Positions 1 through 8,948 of a DNA stretch of 64,000 nt are shown here, one piece after another. Source of the DNA: Desulfomonile sp963700305. GTDB lineage: Bacteria > Desulfobacterota > Desulfomonilia > Desulfomonilales > Desulfomonilaceae. The notes beneath the pieces were generated by a model. The model did not search any database and was not told the DNA's origin. It saw nothing but the letters and a program-made list of their open reading frames with translations. The number at the start of each line of letters is the position of its first letter. The first letter of the stretch is position 1. The position numbers and the translations under genes are program-made. The DNA lies in the NCBI GenBank assembly GCA_963700305.1, contig CAVOXB010000017.1, forward strand, positions 165,775-229,774, given 5' to 3'.

Positions 1-93
1 CAGGTTGAATTTATTGATGATCTTCCGAAGAGTGCTGTGGGAAAGATCCTTCGCAAAGAACTGCGAAGACTGGATTTGGCTGGGAAAAAATAG
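1..93 (+). CDS. AMP-dependent acyl-CoA synthetase, C-terminal end (partial)
   Basis: The first 30 codons are open from the window edge to a TAG stop. They encode the signature tail of ANL-superfamily acyl-CoA ligases, LPKSAVGKILRKELR, in which the Lys of the GK(I/L)xR motif is the adenylation lysine of the C-terminal subdomain. Everything upstream lies outside the window, so substrate class (fatty acid, aromatic acid or other) cannot be judged. The family assignment is firm because the motif is diagnostic; the specificity is unknown. Confidence 0.85.
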   Translation, partial: QVEFIDDLPKSAVGKILRKELRRLDLAGKK

Positions 94-102
94 TAGCGAA
101 AA

Positions 103-165
103 GAACGCAGCGACATGGCGAAACATTGTCTTAGTAGCGGCCGGCGTCCCTGCCGGCCATTGTGG
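103..165 (+). repeat. Dispersed repeat element with palindromic end (copy 1)
   Basis: The block beginning AGCGACATGGCGAAACATTG and ending in a GCCGGC-containing palindrome recurs almost unchanged in inverted orientation at about 4204-4268. Within it, GGCCGGCGTCCCTGCCGGCC (139-158) can fold on itself. Together the copies behave like a REP/MITE-type intergenic repeat. I see no coding potential. A second inverted copy of only the palindrome is at 252-270. Confidence 0.7.
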
Positions 166-251
166 GCAAAGGAGCGCCCGAATTCGCACGAAAGCTTCAC
201 CTGTGTAGCGGGAGACTTCCTCAATGTTGAGCGGATGAAGGCCACCATCTT

Positions 252-270
252 GCCGGCAGGGACGCCGGCC
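252..270 (-). repeat. GCCGGC palindrome, inverted partner of the copy at 139-158
   Basis: GCCGGCAGGGACGCCGGCC is the reverse complement of the palindrome 100 bases upstream, so transcripts across this region could form either two small hairpins or one long one. Similar units occur at 1279-1300, 3961-3990 and 4210-4230. Confidence 0.65.
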
Positions 271-397
271 GCCACTATAGAGACCCCAGACGGCCTTATT
301 TTGGCGCCCATGGTGCCAGAGGGGATTTTTGTAGGTTTCGCATCTAATGGCTCTAATGATGTTGTCTTAAAGCCCACATTTCAAAGGGGTAGCTGAA

Positions 398-616
398 ATG
401 CCCAATCTTAAACCTGGAGACAAGGCCCCAAGTTTCAAGCTGAAAGATCAGAACGGGAAGACTGTCGGCCTGGCGGATTTCAAAGGTAAGAAGCTTTTGC
501 TGTATTTCTATCCCAAGGCTGACACTTCAGGCTGCACCAAACAGGCTTGCAGCGTAAGGGACGGGGAACCTGATTTGAGCCAGGCCGGAATCGCCTTGTC
601 TCCGCGCCTCAAATGA
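398..616 (+). pseudogene. bcp: Bcp-type thioredoxin-dependent peroxiredoxin, truncated
   Basis: The first 57 or so residues match the start of bacterioferritin comigratory protein, an atypical peroxiredoxin that reduces hydroperoxides. They include the substrate loop YPKADTSGCTKQAC, in which the first Cys is peroxidatic and the second resolving. The family is normally about 150 residues, but this frame stops at 72, right after GEPDLSQAGIA, and the remaining two thirds of the domain cannot be found in any frame before the next gene. The loss therefore looks like a deletion rather than a point mutation. The fold would be incomplete, so I treat it as non-functional. Confidence 0.75.
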
Positions 617-652
617 AATTGGCAACTACCCGTTTTTTCCGGCAATTGCGAA

Positions 653-1153
653 TCAGGCTTCCGGTTTACGAAACTTGAGAAAAAATCCAATCGCCCAAGC
701 TATCACGAATCCGAAGAACAAAGCGATACTCAATTTTGGATGGTCCAGAGACTTGTTCGGCCCGATGTTGACCAGAAACGCCTGACGCATAATATCGATC
801 ACCAACAGCATAGTTGCCGAAGCAAACCACAAGGGGTAATAGCGCAAGGTTTCCAGCGTGTCTTGTCGACGCTCGGGAGCAAACCAGTACTCCTTATTCG
901 GCAAATTGATCAGGGAAGCCGGGAGTATTGACATTAGGGCTGGCAAACCTGCGAAAAGCACAATCACAACCCCCACAACCACAAAATACACGATTAAAAA
1001 CTCTTCCTTCCCGGACCATCCGTCGGGTTGACCGTTTGGTCCGAAATGCGATGCAATCCTGGCGGGGAGCTGTGGATAATAGTACAAGGCTTGAATAACG
1101 GATAAGGCGCATACAGAAATCCAAACGACGATAGCGGCCCTATATTTTGTCAT
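653..1153 (-). CDS. DUF1648-family integral membrane protein
   Basis: This is a 166-residue protein with about four hydrophobic segments. Residues 20-50 carry the DUF1648 signature, PARIASHFGPNGQPDGWSGK, seen in SdpI/YhfC-like membrane proteins. I set the start at 1153 because a GGGAG ribosome site lies five bases before this ATG; a longer frame reaches 1228 but has no such site. The function is not established for this branch. SdpI relatives act as immunity or signalling membrane proteins, and nothing nearby supports a specific role. Confidence 0.75.
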   Translation of the reverse strand: MTKYRAAIVVWISVCALSVIQALYYYPQLPARIASHFGPNGQPDGWSGKEEFLIVYFVVVGVVIVLFAGLPALMSILPASLINLPNKEYWFAPERRQDTLETLRYYPLWFASATMLLVIDIMRQAFLVNIGPNKSLDHPKLSIALFFGFVIAWAIGFFLKFRKPEA

Positions 1154-1464
1154 CTTGACTCCCTGATTCGGCAGATGCTTGGATTCGCTCTTATCGTGAA
1201 CGATACCGTTCGCTTTGTTCGTCAGCATCCTACATTGGCCAAATGGCGGGCTCGAAGGTCGCCGCTACCAACCAAAGTGGCGGCCGGCGTCCATGCCGAC
1301 CATCTTTTTTGTGGTTAGGCATTTTCCTGGTTCCCAAGCTTCGCCTGAGAATCCATATATTCTGGGCTCTGTCCGGTAACTGGTTGTAATTCAGAATGAT
1401 AATGGAGGCGGAGCCTCCCTGTACGCATTCCGAGGCAGAGCCTCGGAACGAGGAATAAATAACA
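1154..1464. repeat. Intergenic region with three palindromes
   Basis: Between the DUF1648 and MBL genes there is no coding signal. The sequence holds another unit of the dispersed GCGGCCGGCGT palindrome at 1279-1300, and two perfect hairpin sequences, GGAGGCGGAGCCTCC (1404-1418) and the 21-base palindrome at 1428-1448 built on CCGAGGCAGAGCCTCGG. Neither is followed by a T-run, so they look like repetitive extragenic palindromes rather than terminators. Confidence 0.65.
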
Positions 1465-2355
1465 TCAGATTGCTCGGTATACTCCGTCATCGAGAACTAC
1501 CAATCCCCGTTTGATCAGCCTCTCAAGATGCTTTCCCATGATGGCCCTTTCCCCGAAATCAAAGAACTCTTTGGGCTCACGCTTTTTCTTGTAAACGATT
1601 CTTTCCTCCACAATTTGAGAAATGGTTCGAGGCTCCTTCAATAACTCCAGAAGCTTCTGGTCGTGTGCATCAATTACGCTTACATAAGCATCCCATAGGT
1701 CTGCGGTCACATTCTCGTGCACTCCTTTTCCATGGGAACCTATCCAAATGTCAGCGTCAATTGAACGGAGCTTGTTCGCGGACGCTACGGTGGCATCGAT
1801 GTCTGAACGGGCGTCTCCATACCACGGACCAAATGAGGTCAAATCATAATCGCCGAGGAACAAGATTTTCTGTTCCCGAAAATATAAGGAGCAGTGACCT
1901 GGAGTATGGCCTGGAGTATGTATGACCTCAGCCTCTACCCCGCCCAGGTCAAGGATATCTGCTCTCTGGATCAGTCTGTTTGCAGCCCTCGGTTTGAAAT
2001 GGAACTGCTCATGCATCGTCTTTGTCCAGGGAGGCCGCTCATCAGCCTCCATTCCGTACGCATCGAAAAAATGATCAAGGCTCTGGAGAGGTTCTGCGTC
2101 AAGTTCCGATATCCAGAGCTCTTTCCCATCAAACAAATCCAGGTGCATGAAATGGTCTTCATGCCAGTGTGACAGGAATATCGCATCGACGCCGGACGAG
2201 TCTCGAATCTGAGTGAGACGATCCCTATTTGATGCCGGATCAATGAGGAGTTTCACACGTCCATCGATATATAAGGAATGACAATTGGGATAATTGCCCG
2301 AGTTATCTCCCGGAATAAATGTCAGATCACCGAATCTCTTCTCCATGAATTTCAT
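1465..2355 (-). CDS. MBL-fold metallo-hydrolase with C-terminal winged-helix tail
   Basis: This 296-residue protein carries the metallo-beta-lactamase metal site SHWHEDH (His63, His65, Asp67, His68), a third ligand in HTPGHTPGH and the Asp of LGDYDL. That arrangement is typical of glyoxalase II/LACTB2-like hydrolases with two zinc ions. The last 80 or so residues look like the small helical domain seen in that subgroup. GAGGAG lies directly before the first ATG and ten bases before a second one at 2346, so the shorter start (MEKRFGDL) fits the ribosome site better. Substrate is not predictable from sequence. Confidence 0.85.
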   Translation of the reverse strand: MKFMEKRFGDLTFIPGDNSGNYPNCHSLYIDGRVKLLIDPASNRDRLTQIRDSSGVDAIFLSHWHEDHFMHLDLFDGKELWISELDAEPLQSLDHFFDAYGMEADERPPWTKTMHEQFHFKPRAANRLIQRADILDLGGVEAEVIHTPGHTPGHCSLYFREQKILFLGDYDLTSFGPWYGDARSDIDATVASANKLRSIDADIWIGSHGKGVHENVTADLWDAYVSVIDAHDQKLLELLKEPRTISQIVEERIVYKKKREPKEFFDFGERAIMGKHLERLIKRGLVVLDDGVYRAI

Positions 2356-2469
2356 TCTCCTCGACGCTGTACAAGCTTAACCAGTAGAGAAGCATCGTAC
2401 ACACCAACACAACAAAATCAATCTTCAAAAAGATTACCTTTATTGTTTATCCCAAGGAAGCTCGAAAAA

Positions 2470-3912
2470 TTACTTTTTGCCCGATCCGGTTTTCGCAGGG
2501 GTGAAAATGTGTATGGCCTTGTTTTCCACCTGTTCTGCCGCTTCCTCTAATGTCTCGGAAAAAGTCGGATGAGGATGAATCGTCAGAGTCAGATCATCAA
2601 TATGAGACGCTGAAGCCACAGCAAGAGCGCCTTCGGAAATCAAATCCGACGCATGTGGCCCCACGATGTGGACTCCTAATATAGTCCCGGAATCGTCGTC
2701 AGATACAATCTTCACGAATCCCGGTCCTTCTTCCGCCATGGTCATAATCCTCCCCAGCGACTTGAACGGAGACAGGCCCGCTTTCACCTTTATGTTTTTC
2801 TCTTTGGCTTCGTTTTCAGAGAGGCCCACGGTGGCTATTTCCGGATCACTGAAGATCACCCCCGGCACTGCTACACCCTCAAATGCCGACGGTTCTCCGG
2901 CTATTACTTCAGCGGCTATTTTGCCCTGATACGAGGCCTTGTGTGCCAGCATCATCCCCGGAATCATGTCGCCGATTGCGAAAATTCCCGGTACAGAGGT
3001 TTGCATGAATGCGTTGACCTCAACAAATCCTCGCGAATCAAGCTTTACCCCCGCCTTTTTCAGTCCTATGTCGGTCGTGTTGGGACGCCTGCCTATTGCC
3101 ACCAGTATTTTGTCAGCGGTAACTGATTTGTCTCCGTCAGCCGTGGAATACTGCAGTTCCCCGTGAGAATTCTCGCGCTTGAGCCCTTTGACCTTGGCAC
3201 CAAGTATTAATTCTATATTGAAGCGCCTCAGAGCGCGTTCCATTGCTTTTCCGATGTCTGCGTCAAGCATTGGGAGAAGCTTGTCCATCGAGTCCAAAAT
3301 GGTCACATGGGAACCAAGCTTAGCGTAAAAAGTGCCCATTTCCAGGCCAATTGCGCCCGCGCCTATTACCACCAATCGTTCGGGAATTTCTTTTGGTTCA
3401 AGGGCGTCAGTGGAATCGATCACCAGCTCGCCGTCTCTCGGCATTCCAGGCATTTGAGCTGCAGATGAGCCTGTGGCAAGAATACAGCTCTCAAATTCGA
3501 AACGCCGCACCCCTTCAGCAGTTTCAACGGAAAAAGACTGCTCGCCCGTGAGACGCGCAGTTCCAGTCACCACCTCAATTTTGTGCTGCGACAGGAGTGA
3601 CGCTATACCTTTTCGGAGCTTTTCCACCACATCGTTCTTCCATTTCGCAAGCTTGGTGAGATCAACCTGGACGTCTCTCACGATCAGGCCGATCTTGTCA
3701 GCTTCTTCGATATGCTTTTTGAGATCCGCGACATGTATCAACGCCTTGGACGGGATGCATCCCCAATTGAGACATACTCCGCCCAACTCCTCTTTTTCCA
3801 CCAGAGTAACTTCCAGACCCAATTGAGCCGCTCGGATGGCCGCGACATAACCGCCAGGGCCTCCACCAATTACGGCAACCTGGGTTCCCTGGGCAAAATC
3901 ACCTACTACCAT
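2470..3912 (-). CDS. lpdA: Dihydrolipoyl dehydrogenase (E3)
   Basis: This FAD flavoprotein reoxidises the dihydrolipoyl arm of 2-oxoacid dehydrogenase E2 and passes electrons to NAD+. At 480 residues it is normal for the family. Visible features are the FAD site IGGGPGG (15-21), the redox disulfide GGVCLNWGC (Cys47 and Cys52), a second Rossmann motif VVIGAGAIGLE, the GDMIPG FAD motif and the C-terminal acid-base pair in HPHPTFSETLEE (His448, Glu453). It is the last gene of the lipB-E1-E2-E3 set, but 573 bases rich in palindromes separate it from E2, so it may have its own promoter. Confidence 0.95.
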   Translation of the reverse strand: MVVGDFAQGTQVAVIGGGPGGYVAAIRAAQLGLEVTLVEKEELGGVCLNWGCIPSKALIHVADLKKHIEEADKIGLIVRDVQVDLTKLAKWKNDVVEKLRKGIASLLSQHKIEVVTGTARLTGEQSFSVETAEGVRRFEFESCILATGSSAAQMPGMPRDGELVIDSTDALEPKEIPERLVVIGAGAIGLEMGTFYAKLGSHVTILDSMDKLLPMLDADIGKAMERALRRFNIELILGAKVKGLKRENSHGELQYSTADGDKSVTADKILVAIGRRPNTTDIGLKKAGVKLDSRGFVEVNAFMQTSVPGIFAIGDMIPGMMLAHKASYQGKIAAEVIAGEPSAFEGVAVPGVIFSDPEIATVGLSENEAKEKNIKVKAGLSPFKSLGRIMTMAEEGPGFVKIVSDDDSGTILGVHIVGPHASDLISEGALAVASASHIDDLTLTIHPHPTFSETLEEAAEQVENKAIHIFTPAKTGSGKK

Positions 3913-4485
3913 TGAAGTTCTCCTTCGCTAGAGCCTGGTTGAGTCGCTGATCGCCGCACTCGTGACCGGCAAGATGCCGGTCCTACCGGCCCTTGCCGTC
4001 ATTCCGTCGAAAGACGGAATCCAGGTTGTCTCAATATTTCTTCTAGGCCCTGGCTTTCGCCAACAGGTGTTAGAATGAGCACAGTTTGGTTTTTCTGTCG
4101 TAGCGCCCGCGTCTTTTCCGGCCACGTGATTGGCTCCCTATGACCATTGGGAAGAGTTTGAGTTTTCTTGTGGGCAGCACGAATCCGCCTGCTTCTTGGC
4201 ACCGCCCTAGGCCGGCAGAGACGCCGGCCGCTACGAAGACAATGTTACTTGCCATGTCGCTGCTGCCCGAGACTGTTTGCCAGCAATGTCTTCACTAGGT
4301 TATCTCAACGCCTATGGACCATCGCCTAAGGGACGATTACGCCTGCGGCGTGATCGTGGGAATTGACGCTGATTCAACAACATTGCCCCGGGTCCATCCC
4401 CAAAAACTCTTAATTATTGCAGTTCGCTCCAATTGCTGAACCCATTGGGTTCAACGAATGACCGCTGTCTCTGATGTTTTCCGCC
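3913..4485. other. 573-base gap between E2 and E3 with dispersed repeats
   Basis: No gene is supported here. The gap holds ACCGGCAAGATGCCGGT near 3964-3980, TTCCGTCGAAAGACGGAA near 4001-4020 and the inverted second copy of the dispersed repeat at 4204-4268. A promoter for lpdA would have to lie in the lpdA-proximal part. Confidence 0.6.
4204..4268 (-). repeat. Dispersed repeat element with palindromic end (copy 2)
   Basis: Read on the minus strand, this block repeats the copy at 103-165: GCGACATGGC, ACATTGTCTT and GTAGCGGCCGGCGTC occur in the same order, followed by the palindrome GGCCGGCGTCTCTGCCGGCC. Identity looks high across about 60 bases, with a few substitutions and small indels. Confidence 0.7.
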
Positions 4486-5838
4486 TTACGAGATGTCCAC
4501 CAGCATGCGCATGGGATCTTCCAAGAGACCCACCACAAAATTCATATATCGAGCTGCATCGGCCCCGTCCAAAACTCTATGATCGAACGACAGAGTCAAA
4601 GGCATCATCGTACGAATCACAATCTGCCCTTCATGGGCCACAGGTCGCTGCCGTGCCCTCAAAGGGCAGAGTATGGCCACTTGCGGGTGCACTATTATTG
4701 GAGTGGCCCACGTTCCTCCCAATGCACCCACGTTGGTTATCGTGAACGTGCCGCCACGCATGCTATCCAGATCTATCGATCTTTCTCTGGCCTTTTTGCT
4801 GAGTCCCTGCAGTTCTGCGGCAATTTGCAGCACAGATTTCCTGTCCACATCTCGAATCACTGGAACCATGAGGCCGGCTTCAGTATCAGTAGCGAATCCG
4901 ATGTGATAATAATCTTTGTATACGATCTCCCCTGAGTAGTCGTCCAAAGAGCAATTCAACATAGGATACAACTTCAAACCGGTCGCGGCGGCCTTTACCA
5001 GAAACGACAGCACGGTCAGTTTGATTGCCCGGCTTTCTGCCAGCGGTTTTTCCCGTTCCACCACTGACATGAGCTCCGTGACATCAGCCTCGTCAAAATG
5101 CGTTACGTGCGGAATGGTTGACTTGGATCGCACCATGACCTCAGCCGTGCGTTTTCGTACACCTTTGAGATGCTCGCGGCGAGTCGGTCCGTATCTTTCG
5201 AAATCGTAAACGGCACGCGGAGGCTGAATTACAACAGGGACTGCCGGTGTTTCGAGAATTGGAGCTGCCGGCGCAGCAGCGACTTCGGGTTTTGCGGCGG
5301 CTTTGCGGACGTCTTCGTCGGTTATGCGACCGTGGGGCCCGGTCCCTTTGACGGTCGTAATGTCAATCTTAAGCTCCCTGGCGAGTTTTCGAGTATGTGG
5401 AGTTGCCTGGACCTGCACTCGTTCCGCGGGAGGCGCTTCGTCCGCTTTGGTGGGCACTTCACGGGTCGCCACGGCGGGACGCTCCGGTTTGGGTGGGGCC
5501 TCTTCGGGTTTCGTGGCAACCGCTTTTCTTTCCTCAGCAGGGGGCTCCTTTTCCTTGGCTTCAGTAGGTTTTGCAGCTTCCGCGGCTTGAGCGGCTTCAG
5601 CCTCGGTTTCGATTACCAGCAAGGCTTCGCCGACTCTCACAGAGTCGCCAGGTTTTTGGGGTATCTCAACAACCACTCCGCCTACCGGTGAAGGTAATTC
5701 GACAACCGCTTTATCGGTTTCAATCCTGACCACAGGCTGATCTGCCTTTACTCTATCACCGGCCTGGACGAGGTATTCAACGATCTCAGCTTCGGCAATT
5801 CCTTCCCCTACGTCCGGCAGCTTAAAAACATGCTTCAT
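4486..5838 (-). CDS. 2-oxoacid dehydrogenase E2 (dihydrolipoyl acyltransferase)
   Basis: This is the core acyltransferase of a pyruvate or branched-chain 2-oxoacid dehydrogenase complex. The 450-residue chain has one lipoyl domain (1-78; lipoylated Lys43 in ETDKAVVEL), an Ala/Pro/Glu-rich linker, a peripheral-subunit-binding domain (about 145-180, TRKLARELKIDI) and a catalytic domain ending in DHRVLDGADAARYM, with the catalytic His at about 420. A single lipoyl domain suits BCKDH or Gram-positive-type PDH, and sequence alone does not choose. It follows E1-beta by 22 bases, and the upstream lipB supplies the lipoyl group precursor. Confidence 0.93.
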   Translation of the reverse strand: MKHVFKLPDVGEGIAEAEIVEYLVQAGDRVKADQPVVRIETDKAVVELPSPVGGVVVEIPQKPGDSVRVGEALLVIETEAEAAQAAEAAKPTEAKEKEPPAEERKAVATKPEEAPPKPERPAVATREVPTKADEAPPAERVQVQATPHTRKLARELKIDITTVKGTGPHGRITDEDVRKAAAKPEVAAAPAAPILETPAVPVVIQPPRAVYDFERYGPTRREHLKGVRKRTAEVMVRSKSTIPHVTHFDEADVTELMSVVEREKPLAESRAIKLTVLSFLVKAAATGLKLYPMLNCSLDDYSGEIVYKDYYHIGFATDTEAGLMVPVIRDVDRKSVLQIAAELQGLSKKARERSIDLDSMRGGTFTITNVGALGGTWATPIIVHPQVAILCPLRARQRPVAHEGQIVIRTMMPLTLSFDHRVLDGADAARYMNFVVGLLEDPMRMLVDIS

Positions 5839-5860
5839 GAATGTGACCTCCCCTGTTTAA

Positions 5861-6838
5861 TTAGAACTGCACGGTTTCGTGAATCGCTCGAACCACTTGC
5901 TCAGAATCAGGGTAATTGTATTCTTCCAGCTTAGAGAGTGGCGGTATCACGTCGTTTCCGGTTACTCGCCTGATGGGAGCCTGTAGCGACAGCAGACACC
6001 TCTCCGCCACCTGAGCGGCAATTTCCGCGCCTACCCCGAACGATCGTGGGGCTTCGTGGCAAATGATCAACCGGCCCGTCTTATTCACTGAAGTGGTGAT
6101 AGCGTTGATGTCAAACGGCCATACGGTGCGGAGATCTATGACCTCTGCCTGAACGCCTTCTGACGCCACATGTTGAGCCGCCCTTTCGCAGACGCTAACC
6201 ATTCCACCGTATGTGACGATCGTAACATCATCACCTTCCTGCACTAATCTTGCCTCGCCCAGAGGCACTCGATGATCGCCTTCAGGCACTTCCTCTTTGA
6301 ACAGACGATAAAGACGCTTGGGCTCCAGGAATATCACTGTATCCGGATCTTCTATGGACGAGGTCAGAAGTCCCTTGGCATCCGATGGAGTAGATGGAAT
6401 GACCACCTTCATGCCTGGAAGGTGAGCGAAAAGCACCTCCGGAGCATCCGAATGATGTTCCAGGGCTCGCACACCTGCCCCATACGGGGCCCTTATCACC
6501 AGAGGCACGTTGAAAACACCCTGAGAACGCCTTCTCAGTCGAGACGCATGGCTGTAAACCTGGTCAAAGGCCTTGAACATAAAGCCCTCGAATTGAATTT
6601 CCGCGATGGGCCGCATTCCGTACACGGCCATGCCGATTGCTGAACCGACGATGCAGCTTTCAGCAAGAGGAGTATCGACTACCCGCATAGGACCGAATTT
6701 TTCGACAAGCCCGACTGTTGCTCTAAAAACTCCTCCGTCCACGCCCACGTCTTCGCCCAGGACAACTATTCTTTCATCTTTCGCCATCAACTCATGGAGC
6801 GTGGCGTTAATTGCTTCAACCATAGATAAGCGTGCCAT
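5861..6838 (-). CDS. 2-oxoacid dehydrogenase E1 beta subunit
   Basis: This is the transketolase-type beta subunit of the thiamine-diphosphate E1 enzyme. From MARLSMVEAIN it is 325 residues, the usual size, and shows LGEDVGVDGG, the TPP-helping Glu region DTPLAE and the C-terminal transketolase domain with IVTYGGM and EAPRSFG. I place the start at 6838, where GAGAGG sits in the end of the E1-alpha gene. A longer open frame upstream (to 6985) overlaps E1-alpha and is not family-like. Only four bases separate it from the E1-alpha stop, so the two are probably translationally coupled. Confidence 0.92.
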   Translation of the reverse strand: MARLSMVEAINATLHELMAKDERIVVLGEDVGVDGGVFRATVGLVEKFGPMRVVDTPLAESCIVGSAIGMAVYGMRPIAEIQFEGFMFKAFDQVYSHASRLRRRSQGVFNVPLVIRAPYGAGVRALEHHSDAPEVLFAHLPGMKVVIPSTPSDAKGLLTSSIEDPDTVIFLEPKRLYRLFKEEVPEGDHRVPLGEARLVQEGDDVTIVTYGGMVSVCERAAQHVASEGVQAEVIDLRTVWPFDINAITTSVNKTGRLIICHEAPRSFGVGAEIAAQVAERCLLSLQAPIRRVTGNDVIPPLSKLEEYNYPDSEQVVRAIHETVQF

Positions 6839-6842
6839 GTTT

Positions 6843-7914
6843 TTACCTCTCAACTTCGCCCAGACGGTTGAGCATTTGATCTTTTTGCTCCCGCAGGTGC
6901 CACGGCATTTCTGCGTACATGTGATCAAACATTTCAGTAGGATGCGGCAAAGGCATCGCCTCATAGTCTTGAACCGCCTTCTCAACCTCCGCGGTCAATT
7001 CAGCTTGCAGGTCGGCCTCTTTATTGTCATCCCATCCATGATTGTCATTAAGAAACTTTCGCAGTCGGTCGATTGGATCTTTCGCTCTCCAGGGGCCGAT
7101 CATTTCTTCGGGGCGGTATCTGTTTGCGTCGTCTGACGTAGTATGGTCGTCCATCCGATAGGTAACCAGTTCCACCAACGACGGCTTGTATTCGGACCTC
7201 GCCTCTTCCAGCAACCTTTTCAACGTTAAATAAACTGCGAAAACATCATTTCCGTCAACGCGCTCGCCGTTGATGCCATAAGCTTGCGCTTTTTGAGCAA
7301 TCGTTTCCGACGCTGTCTGCTGGTGAAGCGGGACTGAAATGGCCCAATGATTGTTCTGAATCACGAACACTACCGGAAGCTTGAACACGCCTGCAAAATT
7401 GAGGCTTTCGTGAAAATCGCCCTGAGAGGTGGATCCGTCGCCTGAGCTGGACATTACAGAAATCTTTTCTCCTCGCATCTTCGCTCCAAAGGCTATTCCC
7501 ACAGCATGGCACAAGTGTGAGCCCACAGTAATGCATACAGGCAACATATGAGCATCTTCGGGTGGGGCAGCGCCTCTTTCATCTCCACCCCAGGTACTGA
7601 AACAGTTTCGCTGGTTGGGCTCCTCTCGCGAACATTGCTCCATATTCACGAAACGCCGGGCAAAACCAATCACCGGGTCCAAGCGCCAATCCCATGCCTA
7701 TATTAGAAGCTTCCTGGCCGCGGACTGAGGCTAGAGTCCCCAGCCGACCCTGCCGCTGAAGGCTGAGGGCTTTGGTATTCCAAAGACGTGTAAACATCAT
7801 GAGGCGATACATCTTGATCCTGTCCGCCTCGGGAATCCCCTCGATCGCGGAAAGGTCCGCCTTACCCTCGGGGTCCATTACTCGAAACATGTCTTCCTTG
7901 GTCATGTGCCTCAT
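6843..7914 (-). pseudogene. 2-oxoacid dehydrogenase E1 alpha subunit, single-base frameshift
   Basis: The two halves of this gene lie in different frames. The first part (7914 to about 7590) ends QPAKLFQYLG and then hits a stop. Removing one base from the C-run at 7588-7591 continues cleanly as GDERGAAPPEDAH to VER at 6843, giving about 356 residues. The TPP-binding motif GDGSTSQGDFHE to IQNNHW and the phosphorylation-loop-like YRMDDHTTSDDA are intact. The start ATG overlaps the lipB stop by four bases. One extra G in a homopolymer is a classical sequencing error, so the real gene may be intact. The rest of the operon is undamaged, which favours that reading. Confidence 0.85.
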
Positions 7915-8600
7915 CCATTCCTCATGTTCTGTATCGGTTCCGTTGCTGACATTATTCTTTCGAGGACCTCAGGAGATATCCTCGATGGCTCTCGCCGAAA
8001 CACCGAAGCGAAACATTCAATTGTTTTGTCGATGACCTTTTCCCTTGGCGGCGCTTCCCCCAGTACTTTTTCGAGAGTTGTCAGCCGGGCCCCTTCAATA
8101 CCACAGGGCCGCACGTACGCCGACGGGGAAATGTCTCCTTCCAGATTAATGGCAAAACCGAAGCTTGTCACCCAATTGCTTACCCTGACTCCCATGGAAA
8201 CGATCTTTTTACCCCCTATCCACAATCCTAAGTGCGCCGCGGAATCACGCTTTCGATGAACTTTGAGTCCGAAGCTGTCTAGTGTTTCGATTCCTACCTG
8301 CTCCAGTTTGTTCATGTATGCAGGAATATCTCTTTCTTTTTTGCCCAAAGCAATTACCGGATAGCATACAACCTGCCCAGGCCAATGATACGTGATTCCG
8401 CCCCCCCGCACCGATCGAACGAACTCTATTCCCTCTCGCTGGAGCCTTTCGACCGGCACCAGGAGATCCTTCGGCTGAACATGATGGCGATCCCTGAGCC
8501 CCACACTAACTGTCTTGGGATGCGCAAGAAAAAACAGCAAATCAGGCAGATTATCTCTGATTTCGAAAATTCCGACCTGCAGCCATGAAGCTTTCCGCAT
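7911..8600 (-). CDS. lipB: Octanoyltransferase (lipoate biosynthesis)
   Basis: LipB moves octanoate from acyl carrier protein to the lipoyl-domain lysine of E2 proteins, the first step of lipoate synthesis. In 229 residues it shows RGGGITYHWPGQ (65-76), the catalytic Lys region IGGKKIVSMGVR (128-139) and the catalytic Cys166 in RPCGIEG. It is first in the operon and overlaps the E1-alpha start by four bases (ATGA), so lipoyl priming and the enzyme that uses it are co-expressed. No lipA is visible in the window. Confidence 0.93.
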   Translation of the reverse strand: MRKASWLQVGIFEIRDNLPDLLFFLAHPKTVSVGLRDRHHVQPKDLLVPVERLQREGIEFVRSVRGGGITYHWPGQVVCYPVIALGKKERDIPAYMNKLEQVGIETLDSFGLKVHRKRDSAAHLGLWIGGKKIVSMGVRVSNWVTSFGFAINLEGDISPSAYVRPCGIEGARLTTLEKVLGEAPPREKVIDKTIECFASVFRREPSRISPEVLERIMSATEPIQNMRNG

Positions 8601-8948
8601 ATGGGACTGTAGTTTGATCCAAATTTATCACTAAATATTTATTATTTAACACCTGTCCCCGCAATCACATTAAAGATCATGTTGTGGGTGATCCAAAACA
8701 ATTCCTCTCCAGCAATTTCGATTAACGTATATTACCACCACCGCACAAGCAGGAAAAGCCACTTGCTGAGGATCAGACAATAACATTAGTCGGTGCTCGC
8801 TCGACCGCCATCCAAGCGCCTTAGAAAGCCTGAATCCGAAATGGCAACGACATTAGGCCAATTATTTTCATAAAACCGTTTGGTTCCCGAATTGCGTCCG
8901 TTATACTGCGGTTGTGACCGATCTGTACAAATTAAGGAGATTGGAGTC
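8601..8948. other. AT-rich intergenic region between divergent lipB and usp
   Basis: About 350 bases without a gene. The part near 8620-8720 is clearly AT-rich compared with its surroundings and must contain the promoters of the leftward lipB operon and the rightward stress-protein gene. I cannot single out reliable -35/-10 boxes by eye. Confidence 0.5.

Larger units (their letters stand above)
94..397. other. Intergenic stretch carrying inverted palindromic repeats
   Basis: No convincing gene lies between the acyl-CoA ligase stop and the Bcp remnant. The stretch holds two inverted copies of a GC-rich palindrome (about 139-158 and 252-270) and part of a longer dispersed repeat. Short open frames here are accidental readings through those repeats. 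Confidence 0.7.

Noticed and set aside
115..396. 93-codon frame before the bcp remnant
   Set aside because: Most of it is translated palindromic repeat; the same repeat appears in the opposite orientation at 4204-4268.
2413..2440. AT-rich inverted repeat after lpdA as a terminator
   Set aside because: The stem is short and A/T only, and no clean T-run follows on the minus strand, so I could not support it.
5170..5691. 173-codon plus-strand frame opposite E2
   Set aside because: It is antisense to the Ala/Pro-rich linker of E2, which produces long chance frames.
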